Assembly (NCBI RefSeq): GCF_900101465.1
Contig: NZ_FMZM01000004.1
Coordinates: forward strand, 173,790 to 237,789
Reading direction: 5' to 3'
Length of the DNA: 64,000 bases
From: Nocardioides lianchengensis
Lineage (GTDB): Bacteria > Actinomycetota > Actinomycetes > Propionibacteriales > Nocardioidaceae
Shown here: positions 32,717-39,599 of the stretch, in pieces
Layout of the letters: each line of letters starts with the position of its first letter
Position numbering within the stretch: the stretch's first letter is position 1
Program-made: the position numbers and the translations under genes
Notes under the pieces: generated by a model
Told to the model about the DNA's origin: nothing
What the model saw: only the letters and a program-made list of their open reading frames with translations
Databases searched by the model: none

Positions 32717-34071
32717 GCGTGTGCTCCTTCCGTGACGAGCTGCTCGACCGCGGCGGCACAGCCGCCGCAGCCGGTGGTGGCGCGGGTGGTGGTGCGGACG
32801 TCGTCGTACGACGAGCAGGCGCGGATCCGGCCCGCGGTGACGCCCGCGCAGGAGCAGACCTCCGCGTCGTCGGGCAGCCGCTGCGGGACCTCCGCCGTCG
32901 CCCGGTCGGGCATCAGCAGCAGGCCGGGCTCGCGGGCGCCGAGCACGGTCTGCCGGTCGTAGTGCTGGGTGATCAGGCCGATCCGGGACAGGTCGCCGAC
33001 CAGGGTGCCGGCGACGATCCGGCCGTCGCGGACCACCAGCCGCCGGTGCGAGCCGACGATCGGGTTGGTCACCTCGACCACCTCGCCCGCGGCGGTCTGT
33101 GGGTCGCCGAGCACGGCCACGTCGAGGCCGGTCGCGCGCAGCCGGGCGACCGAGCGGGTGCCGGTGTAGACGACCTCCTCGCCCGCGAGGTGCCGGGCCA
33201 GCAGCCCGGCCTGCTCCCAGGCGGGCGGGACGAAGCCCGTCGTACGGCCGCGGTGCTGGGCGCAGTCGCCGATCGCGAAGACGCGCTCGTCGTCGGTGCG
33301 GAGCCGGTCGTCGACCACGATCCCGCGCCGGACCTCCAGCCCCGCGCGGCGCGCGAGCGCGGTGCTCGGACGGCCGCCGGCGGTGAGCACCACGAGGTCG
33401 GTGTCGAGCGTGTAGCCGTTGTCGAGGACCAACCCGTCCTCGGTGAGCCGTACGGCGCGGGCGCCGGTGTAGACCGTCGCGCCCAGCCGCCGGAGGTCGC
33501 GGGCCAGGATCCCCCCGGCCTTCTCGTCGACCTGGCCGCGGAGCAGGTGCTCGCCGCCCTCGACGACCTCGACCGCCAGCCCGCGCACCCCCAGCGCGCG
33601 GGCGACCTGCAGGCCGAGCAGCCCGCCGCCGACGACCACCGCGGTCCGCGCGCCGGCCGTGACCGCCCGGTCCAGCCGGGCGCAGTCGTCGAGGCTGCGG
33701 AACGCGTGCACCCGCTCGTGCAGCCGCCCGTCGACCCGGACCAGCCCGCGGATCGGCGGCAGCGTGGGGATGCTCCCGGTGGCGAGCACCAGGGCGTCGT
33801 ACGGCACCCGGCTGCGGTCGGCCAGCTCGACCTCGCGCTCCTCGCGGTGGATCTCGACCGCCCGGGTCCCGAGCCGCAGGTCGACCTCCGGGCGCAGCCC
33901 GAGCCCGATCGCGCCGACGTCGTGGGTGCCCTCCAGGACCGCCGAGAGCAGGATCCGGTTGTACGGCGGGTGCGCCTCGTCGCCGAGCAGCGTCACCTCA
34001 CCGCCCCGCGCGACCAGGTCGTCCGCCAGCCGCGCCGCCGCCATCCCGGCCCCGACCACCACGGTCCTCAT
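32713..34071 (-). CDS. FAD-dependent oxidoreductase with BFD-type [2Fe-2S] domain (NasC-like)
   Basis: This encodes 452 residues. VVVGAGMAAARLADDL (FAD site), VVVGGGLLGLQVARAL (NAD site), FAIGDCAQHRG, then a C-terminal domain with CSCAGVTAGRI and TTGCGGC, a BFD-like [2Fe-2S] centre. It resembles the N-terminal half of NirB but lacks the siroheme part. Given its place between nasA and nirB, it is most likely the NAD(P)H-accepting electron donor for the nitrate reductase. ATG 34071 overlaps the nasA stop by 4 bp. Confidence 0.88.
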   Translation of the reverse strand: MRTVVVGAGMAAARLADDLVARGGEVTLLGDEAHPPYNRILLSAVLEGTHDVGAIGLGLRPEVDLRLGTRAVEIHREEREVELADRSRVPYDALVLATGSIPTLPPIRGLVRVDGRLHERVHAFRSLDDCARLDRAVTAGARTAVVVGGGLLGLQVARALGVRGLAVEVVEGGEHLLRGQVDEKAGGILARDLRRLGATVYTGARAVRLTEDGLVLDNGYTLDTDLVVLTAGGRPSTALARRAGLEVRRGIVVDDRLRTDDERVFAIGDCAQHRGRTTGFVPPAWEQAGLLARHLAGEEVVYTGTRSVARLRATGLDVAVLGDPQTAAGEVVEVTNPIVGSHRRLVVRDGRIVAGTLVGDLSRIGLITQHYDRQTVLGAREPGLLLMPDRATAEVPQRLPDDAEVCSCAGVTAGRIRACSSYDDVRTTTRATTGCGGCAAAVEQLVTEGAHA

Positions 34072-36368
34072 GCGGGGGTCTCGCCGGTGGTTGACGTGTG
34101 AGAGAAGCGAGCCTCGAAACCCGGTGACCCGAGAGTCGGCCCCGATCCAGGTCGCTGGTGGGCTGCGGGGATCTCGATACGCTCGCTGGCGCTCGCTACT
34201 CGACCAACGACAGCGCGCTCGCTCGCGCTCGCTACTCGACCAACGAGCCCTTCGTTGGTCGAGTAGCCGTCGCGAGGGACGAGCGACGGCGTATCGAGAC
34301 CCACCTCCGCCGCACACACCTTGAACTCCGGCATCCGCGAGGACGGGTCCAGCGCGTCGTTGGTGAGCCGGTTGGCACCGACCCAGTGGAACGGCACGAA
34401 GATCGTGTCCGGTCGGATCGTGTCGACGATCCGCGCGGGCGCGCGCAGCGACCCGCGCCGGGTGGTCACCATGACCGGCTCCCCGTCGCGGGCGCCGATC
34501 CGGGCAGCGAGCATCGGGTGCAGCTCGACGAAGGGGCCGTCGTCGGGGAGGTCGCGGACCCGGCGGGTCTGGGCGCCGGACTGGTACTGCGCCAGCACCC
34601 GGCCCGTCGTCAGGTGCACGGGGTAGTCGGCGTCGGGCTGCTCGGCCGCGCCGGCGTGCTCGACGTCGACGAAGCGGGCCCGGCCATCGGGGGTGGCGAA
34701 CGAGTCCGCGAACATCCGCGGGGTGCCGGGGTGGTCCTCGGCGGGGCACGGCCAGAAGACCCCGTCCTCGGCGCGGATCCGGTCGTAGGTGATGCCCGCG
34801 TAGTCCGCGCGCCCGCCGGCCGAGGCGAGCCGCAGCTCGGCGAACGCCTCCTCGGGGTCGGTCGGGAAGGCCGCCGTCGATCCCAGCCGCGACGCCAGGC
34901 CGGCGTACACGTCGAGGTCGCTGCGGACGCCGTCGGGCGGGGTCACGGCGCGCTCGCGCAGGATCACCCGGCCCTCGAGGTTGGTCATGGTGCCGCTCTC
35001 CTCGGCCCACTGGGTCACCGGCAGCACGACGTCGGCCATCGCGGCGGTCTCGCTGAGCACGATGTCGGCGACCACCAGCAGGTCGAGCGCGGCGAGCCGC
35101 TCGGTGACGCGGGTGGCGTTCGGCGCGGAGACCACGATGTTGGAGCCGAACACCAGCAGGGCCCGCGAGCCGGTGCCCAGCGACTCCAGCAGCTCGTACG
35201 CCGACAGCCCCTTGCCCGGGATCGACTCCGGATCGACGCCCCACACCCGCGCGACGTGCTCGCGCGCGGCCGGGTCGTCGATCATCCGGTAGCCGGGCAG
35301 CTGGTCGGACTTCTGCCCGTGCTCGCGGCCGCCCTGGCCGTTGCCCTGCCCGGTCAGGCAGCCGTAGCCGGCGTGCGCCTTCCCCGGCATCCCCAGCGCC
35401 AGCGCCACGTTCAGCCAGCCGAGCACGGTCGCCGTGCCCTGGCTGTGCTGCTCGGCGCCGCGGGCGGTCAGCACCGTGACCGTCCCGGCGCCGGCGAGCA
35501 GGCCGGCCAGCGCGCGCAGCTCCCCCGCCGACACCCCGGTCACCCGCTCGACCCGCTCCGGCCACCAGGCCGCAGCGGTACGACGGACCGCGGCGAAACC
35601 GGTCGTGCGCGACGCGACGTACTCCTCGTCGACCGCGCCGGCGGCGTCGAGCAGGTGCAGGACGCCGAGGGCCAGCGCCAGGTCGGTGCCGGGCACCGGC
35701 TGGAGGACCGTGTCGGCCCGGGCCGCGGTCGCCGTACGGCGGGGGTCGATCACCACGACGTGCCCGCCGCGCTCGCGGAGCCGGTCGAGGTGTCGCGCGG
35801 CCGGCGGCATGGTCTCGGCCAGGTTGGAGCCGACCAGCACCAGCACGTCGGTCCGCTCGATGTCGGCCAGCGGGAACGGCAGCCCGCGGTCGATCCCGAG
35901 GGCCTGGTTGGCGGCCGACGCGGCCGACGACATGCACCAGCGCCCGTTGTAGTCGATCCGGCTGGTCCGCAGCGCGACCCGGGCGAGCTTTCCGAGCAGG
36001 TAGGCCTTCTCGTTGGTCAGCCCGCCGCCCCCGAAGACGGCGACCGTGTCGGGGCCGTGCGCCTCCTGCAGCGTCCGGAGGCGGGTGGCCACGACGTCGA
36101 GCGCCTCGTCCCACGACGCCGCCCGCAGCTCGCCGGTCGCCCGATCGCGCAGCAGCGGCGTGGTCAGCCGCTCGCGGTGGCCGCGGAGCCCGGTGGCCGT
36201 CCAGCCCTTGCGGCACAGCGCGCCCTCGTTGACCGGGAAGTCGCGCTCCCGGACTTCCAGCCGGCGGCTCCTGCTGGAACCTGCTTGCCCCGAGGAGGCG
36301 AGGGACGAGCCGACTCGAAGGGTCATGCCGCACTGCAGGGAGCAGTAGGGGCAGTGGGTGTCGGTCAA
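34068..36368 (-). CDS. nasA: Assimilatory nitrate reductase catalytic subunit with repeat-derived C-terminal tail
   Basis: This encodes 766 residues. An N-terminal [4Fe-4S] motif HCPYCSLQCGM...GALCRKGW is followed by molybdopterin domains (FGGGGLTNEKAYLLGKLAR, NGRWCMSSA). It reduces nitrate to nitrite using a bis-MGD Mo cofactor. The normal family C-terminus is reached at RMPEFKVCA; about 75 extra residues follow, encoded by repeat families B and A in frame (VGRVASASER twice, GSPGFEAR), before the stop that overlaps the next gene by ATGA. The tail may be harmless or reduce function. The TTG start at 36368 is chosen because it immediately precedes the Cys motif. Confidence 0.9.
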   Translation of the reverse strand: MTDTHCPYCSLQCGMTLRVGSSLASSGQAGSSRSRRLEVRERDFPVNEGALCRKGWTATGLRGHRERLTTPLLRDRATGELRAASWDEALDVVATRLRTLQEAHGPDTVAVFGGGGLTNEKAYLLGKLARVALRTSRIDYNGRWCMSSAASAANQALGIDRGLPFPLADIERTDVLVLVGSNLAETMPPAARHLDRLRERGGHVVVIDPRRTATAARADTVLQPVPGTDLALALGVLHLLDAAGAVDEEYVASRTTGFAAVRRTAAAWWPERVERVTGVSAGELRALAGLLAGAGTVTVLTARGAEQHSQGTATVLGWLNVALALGMPGKAHAGYGCLTGQGNGQGGREHGQKSDQLPGYRMIDDPAAREHVARVWGVDPESIPGKGLSAYELLESLGTGSRALLVFGSNIVVSAPNATRVTERLAALDLLVVADIVLSETAAMADVVLPVTQWAEESGTMTNLEGRVILRERAVTPPDGVRSDLDVYAGLASRLGSTAAFPTDPEEAFAELRLASAGGRADYAGITYDRIRAEDGVFWPCPAEDHPGTPRMFADSFATPDGRARFVDVEHAGAAEQPDADYPVHLTTGRVLAQYQSGAQTRRVRDLPDDGPFVELHPMLAARIGARDGEPVMVTTRRGSLRAPARIVDTIRPDTIFVPFHWVGANRLTNDALDPSSRMPEFKVCAAEVGLDTPSLVPRDGYSTNEGLVGRVASASERAVVGRVASASERIEIPAAHQRPGSGPTLGSPGFEARFSHTSTTGETPA
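34083..34145. repeat. Repeat family A, half unit inside the nasA 3' end
   Basis: Contains a diverged GGTTGACGTG outer arm, then GAGCCTCGAAACCCGGTGAC and GAGAGTCGGCC, shared with copies at 38406 and 58505. It is translated on the minus strand as the GSPGFEAR part of the NasA tail. Confidence 0.75.
34170..34302. repeat. Repeat family B cluster inside the nasA 3' end
   Basis: Three family B arms: ATCTCGATACG...TACTCGACCAACGA (34171-34209), a partial direct copy to 34246, and an inverted copy CGTTGGTCGAGTAGC...GTATCGAGACCC (34252-34302). The outer arms pair to give a long hairpin. The whole cluster is read through in frame in nasA without a stop. Confidence 0.8.
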
Positions 36369-36374
36369 GGCCGA

Positions 36375-37880
36375 TCAGATCCCGGCGTTGGCGAGGCTGG
36401 TCGCGGCCTTGGCCGGCGCCGGCTTGCGGAGGAAGACCGCCCAGGTCACGACCGCGCAGACGACGTAGAAGGCGGTGAAGACCACGAACGCGCCCTTGGT
36501 CGCCTCCATCGGCTGGTCGACCCACGGCGAGCTGAAGGCGATCGGGATCAGGAACCCGCCGACCGCACCCACCGCGCCGATGACGCCGATGGCGGCCGAG
36601 GCCTTCTTGGTGCCGGCGTGCAGCGCGGCCCCGCGCTCCGGGGTGCCTGGCGTCGTGGCCCGCTCGGCCTGGGTCCGGAAGATCGCCGGGATCATCTTGT
36701 ACGTCGACCCGTTGCCGATGCCGGTGCTCGCGAAGACGCAGAGGAAGAACGCGAGGAACCAGGGGAACCAGGACTGGTTGTCGTCCGCGATCGCCGGGCT
36801 CTGGCCGGGGTTCGGCGTCAGCTGCGTCAGCGTCCAGAGGACGGCGAGCGTCGAGACGATCATCCCGGCGAAGGCGCCGAGGGTGACGCGGGCGCCGCCG
36901 TACTTGTCGGCGAGCCAGCCGCCGAACGGCCGGGTCGCGGAGCCGACCAGCGCGCCGAGGAAGGCGAAGTAGGCGAAGTAGATGCCCGTGCCGAGCGGCG
37001 CCGGGTCCGGCACCCAGAAGTTGAGCTTGATCAGCAGCGGCATCGCGGCGGAGTAGCCGATGAACGACCCGAACGTGCCGATGTAGAGGAACGCCATCAC
37101 CCAGGTCTGCTTCTCCTTCACGACCGCCAGCTGCTCGCGCGGCCTCGACTGCGCGGAGGTGAGGTTGTCCATGAAGAAGTACGCCGCCAGGGTCGCCGCG
37201 ACCGCGAGGCCGGCGTACACGTAGGCCGCCCGCTCCAGGCTGATCCCGCCCTCGGCCGCCTTGACCAGTCCGAAGATGCCCGCGCCGCCGATGATCACCG
37301 GCAGGAAGAGCTGGATCAGCGCGACGCCCAGGTTGCCGCCGGCCGCGTTCAGCCCGAGCGCCGCGCCCTTCTTGTCACTCGGGTAGAAGAAGTTGATGTT
37401 GGCCATCGAGCTGGCGAAGTTGCCGCCGCCGAGACCCGCGGTCGCCGCGATCAGGCAGAACAGCCAGTACGGCGTACCCGGGTTCTGCACCGCCACCGCG
37501 AAGCCCAGCGTCGGGATCAGCAGCAGCGCCGCGCTGGCCATCGTCCAGTTCCGGCCGCCGAACCTCGGCACCGCGAACGTGTACGGCAGCCGCAGCAGCG
37601 ATCCGACCAGGTTGGGCAGCGCCACCAGCAGGAACAGCTGCTGCGGCGAGTAGCTGAAGCCCATCGACACCAGGAACGCCGAGCTGACGCTCCAGATCAG
37701 CCAGACCGAGAAGCCCAGGTGCTCCGCGAAGATCGACCAGACCAGGTTGCGCCGGGCCACCCGCCTGCCCGTGCTCTCCCAGAACTCCGGCTCCTCCGGC
37801 CGCCAGTCGTCGATCCAACGTCCGGTACGGCGGGCGGCGGGCACGGTCTCGGCGGCCGCGCGGCTCTCGGTCATCGTCAT
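36375..37880 (-). CDS. narK: Nitrate/nitrite MFS transporter
   Basis: This encodes 501 residues with 12 or more membrane helices. The nitrate-signature region GLGGGNFASSMANINFFYPSDKKGAALGLNAAGGNLG and the later GNGSTYKMIP with a downstream GAVGAVGGFLIP stretch are characteristic of NarK/NasA transporters. It imports nitrate for the reductases encoded downstream. ATG 37880 has AGGAG eight bases upstream; a GTG further out at 37943 would add an odd Arg-rich stretch. As first gene of the operon it should carry the main promoter, which would lie in 37881-38050, but no clear -35/-10 pair was found. Confidence 0.92.
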   Translation of the reverse strand: MTMTESRAAAETVPAARRTGRWIDDWRPEEPEFWESTGRRVARRNLVWSIFAEHLGFSVWLIWSVSSAFLVSMGFSYSPQQLFLLVALPNLVGSLLRLPYTFAVPRFGGRNWTMASAALLLIPTLGFAVAVQNPGTPYWLFCLIAATAGLGGGNFASSMANINFFYPSDKKGAALGLNAAGGNLGVALIQLFLPVIIGGAGIFGLVKAAEGGISLERAAYVYAGLAVAATLAAYFFMDNLTSAQSRPREQLAVVKEKQTWVMAFLYIGTFGSFIGYSAAMPLLIKLNFWVPDPAPLGTGIYFAYFAFLGALVGSATRPFGGWLADKYGGARVTLGAFAGMIVSTLAVLWTLTQLTPNPGQSPAIADDNQSWFPWFLAFFLCVFASTGIGNGSTYKMIPAIFRTQAERATTPGTPERGAALHAGTKKASAAIGVIGAVGAVGGFLIPIAFSSPWVDQPMEATKGAFVVFTAFYVVCAVVTWAVFLRKPAPAKAATSLANAGI

Positions 37881-38057
37881 GTCGGTGCTCCTGGTGGGGT
37901 GAGGTGCCTCCACCCTCGACAGCCGCCGTAACACCGGCGACATGACGCCGTACCGATGTCGTCAACTTCTCCTCACGACCTCACGCCCCTCACGACCTCA
38001 CGGCGGCGACCCCCGCTGCTCGAGGCGCGAAGGCCGCCAGGCCCGACCCTCGTCCCT

Positions 38058-38405
38058 CGCTGGTTGAGGTGCGAGCGGAGCGAGCCTCGAAACCCGACAA
38101 CCCGACAACCAACGCCCAGCGACCCACCACCAAGCGCACAGCAGACAACAACACGAGACCGACCCCGAACTCACCAGGTTTCGAGGCTCGTCGCTAGCGC
38201 TCCTCACACCTCAACCAGCGACACGCCCCCCCGCTGGTTGAGGTGCGAGCGGAGCGAGCCTCGAAACCCGACAACCCGACAACCAACGCCCAGCGACCCA
38301 CCACCAAGCGCACAGCAGACAACAACACGAGACCGACCCCGAACTCACCAGGTTTCGAGGCTCGTCGCTAGCGCTCCTCACACCTCAACCAGCGACACGC
38401 CCCCC
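38058..38405. repeat. Two perfect 174-bp tandem units of repeat family A
   Basis: Unit 1 (38058-38231) and unit 2 (38232-38405) appear identical. Each starts CGCTGGTTGAGGTGCGAGCG, continues CCTCGAAACC, has an AC-rich centre of about 85 bp with unusually low G content, and ends with the inverse arms GGTTTCGAGG and CACACCTCAACCAGCG. The non-coding 38-38.5 kb gap upstream of narK is mostly filled by these units. Confidence 0.9.
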
Positions 38406-38456
38406 CGCTGGTTGAGGTGCGAGCGGAGCGAGCCTCGAAACCCGGTGACCCGACCG
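38406..38456. repeat. Third, partial family A unit before the GIY-YIG gene
   Basis: Starts exactly like the tandem units but switches after CCTCGAAACC to the GGTGACCCGACCGTCGG type seen at 34083 and 58505. It forms an inverted pair with the copy at the end of the GIY-YIG gene. Confidence 0.8.
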
Positions 38457-38530
38457 TCGGCGCCGAGAGGTCCTCCACAGCCCCAGTCGACGTCGTTGCC
38501 ACGGCCCGAGCACCCGGGAACGCTTCAGGC

Positions 38531-38893
38531 ATGCCCTACACCTATCTCCTGCGCTGCTCCGACGACTCCTACTACGCCGGCAGCACGTGGGACCTGGAGG
38601 TACGGCTCTGGCAGCACAACGAGAGTCCCGACCTGGGCGCGGCGTACACCCGCAGGCGACGGCCGGTGGAGCTCGTCTGGAGCGCGTGGTTCGACTCGGT
38701 CGAGGAGGCGTACCTGTTCGAGAAGCGCATCCAGGGGTGGAGCCGGCGCAAGCGCGAGGCGCTCATCCGAGGCGAGTACGACGCGCTGCCGGACCTCTCG
38801 CGTCGTGCGGCCGTGCAGCGGCGGGCTGCGACGTCCGAGGCGACCGGGTCGGCACCGACTCCCGGCTCACCGGGTTTCGAGGCTCGGGCCTAG
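38531..38893 (+). CDS. GIY-YIG nuclease domain protein flanked by family A repeats
   Basis: This encodes 120 residues from ATG 38531. YTYLLRCSDDSYYAG is the GIY-YIG core, RLWQHN supplies the Arg and His, and AYLFEKRIQGWSRRKREALI the metal-binding Glu, as in the YhbQ/UPF0213 group (usually about 90-100 residues). The last 15-20 residues (TPGSPGFEARA) and the stop codon come from an inverted family A repeat. Members of this group are DNA endonuclease-like proteins of unclear role. Together with repeats on both sides, this looks like a small mobile or mobilised unit, which is inference. Confidence 0.82.
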   Translation: MPYTYLLRCSDDSYYAGSTWDLEVRLWQHNESPDLGAAYTRRRRPVELVWSAWFDSVEEAYLFEKRIQGWSRRKREALIRGEYDALPDLSRRAAVQRRAATSEATGSAPTPGSPGFEARA

Positions 38894-39092
38894 CGGCCCT
38901 CACACCTCAACCACCGGGAGAAAGGCCCGGGCCTAGCGGCCCTCGCACCTCAACCACCGGGAGGAGGGCCCGGGCCCGGCGGCCCTCGCACCTCAACCAC
39001 CGGGAGGAGGGCCCGGACCTAGCGGCCCTCGCACCTCAACCACCGGGAGGAGGGCCCGGGCCTAGCGGCTCTCGCACCTCAACCAGCGGGGG
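38862..39092. repeat. 43-bp tandem array derived from the family A arm
   Basis: The string ACCTCAACC recurs at 38904, 38947, 38990, 39033 and 39076, exactly 43 bp apart. Each unit is roughly GGGAGGAGGGCCCGGGCCTAG plus CGGCCCTCGCACCTCAACCACC. This occupies most of the 348-bp gap between the GIY-YIG gene and the DUF485 gene. The remaining 39093-39201 shows no gene or clear signal. Confidence 0.88.
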
Positions 39093-39201
39093 AGGAGAGC
39101 CGACCGCTCGTCGTACGAGAACGACCGCTCGCCGACGCGGCACGCCCGCTGGGCGAACGTCGGGCGCGCACCCCTCTCCGTCGTACGACGACCGCTCCTA
39201 C

Positions 39202-39217
39202 GGTGACGGCGATCACA
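39202..39217. promoter_or_regulatory. Candidate Crp-family operator upstream of the DUF485-symporter pair
   Basis: GGTGACGGCGATCACA matches TGTGA-N6-TCACA at 9 of 10 positions. It lies 24 bp before the GTG start at 39242. Confidence 0.5.
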
Positions 39218-39241
39218 CCCGCTCGTCCGAGAGGACCCACC

Positions 39242-39598
39242 GTGGCGTCACGACCCGATCCGAAACAGGCCTCCCCGCACGACCCCGTCTACCAGGAGCT
39301 GCACGCCCGGCCCGAGTTCACCGAGCTGCGCCGGCTCTACCGCGGCTTCGTCTTCCCGGCGACGGTCGCGTTCCTCAGCTGGTACCTGCTCTACGTCGTG
39401 CTCTCCAACTGGGCGCACGACTTCATGAGCACCAAGGTCGTCGGCAACATCAACATCGCGCTGGTGTTCGGGCTGCTGCAGTTCGTGACCACCTTCCTGC
39501 TGGCCTGGCTCTACAGCCGGTTCTCGACCGCGAAGCTCGACCCGCTGGCCCGCCAGCTCGACGACGAGTACCGCGAGCACCAGGCGAAGGGGGTCTGA
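39242..39598 (+). CDS. DUF485 membrane protein, acetate-permease partner
   Basis: This encodes 118 residues. After a soluble N-terminus (HDPVYQELHARPEFTELRRLYRGFVFP, the DUF485 signature) come two membrane helices and a charged tail. DUF485 genes typically precede actP. GTG 39242 is selected because GAGAGGA lies 8-14 bases upstream; an earlier GTG at 39203 would overlap the Crp-type site. One base separates it from the symporter gene. Confidence 0.9.
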   Translation: MASRPDPKQASPHDPVYQELHARPEFTELRRLYRGFVFPATVAFLSWYLLYVVLSNWAHDFMSTKVVGNINIALVFGLLQFVTTFLLAWLYSRFSTAKLDPLARQLDDEYREHQAKGV

Positions 39599-39599
39599 C

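Larger units (their letters stand above)
38406..38912 (+). mobile_element. Possible GIY-YIG unit bounded by inverted family A repeats
   Basis: The left arm (GCTGGTTGAGGTG...CCTCGAAACCCGGTGA, 38407-38448) and right arm (TCACCGGGTTTCGAGG...CACACCTCAACCACC, 38867-38914) are inverted copies around one small nuclease gene. No target-site duplication was recognised, and no second copy of the gene is in the window, so mobility is only a hypothesis. Confidence 0.3.

Noticed and set aside
29853-32759. Apparent giant fusion joining nirD to sequence antisense or out of frame with nirB
   Set aside because: NirD has its own ATG at 30194 overlapping the nirB stop; the upstream part of the frame is nirB read in the wrong frame.
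34158-37931. Plus-strand open frame of more than 1200 codons opposite nasA and narK
   Set aside because: Antisense shadow; the minus-strand genes have intact cofactor and transporter motifs.
37937-37965. TTGACG as a -35 box for narK
   Set aside because: No acceptable -10 box occurs 16-18 bases downstream.
38862-39092. Regular 43-bp spacing that might suggest a CRISPR array
   Set aside because: The whole unit repeats, with no unique spacers, and it derives from the family A arm; no cas genes are near.
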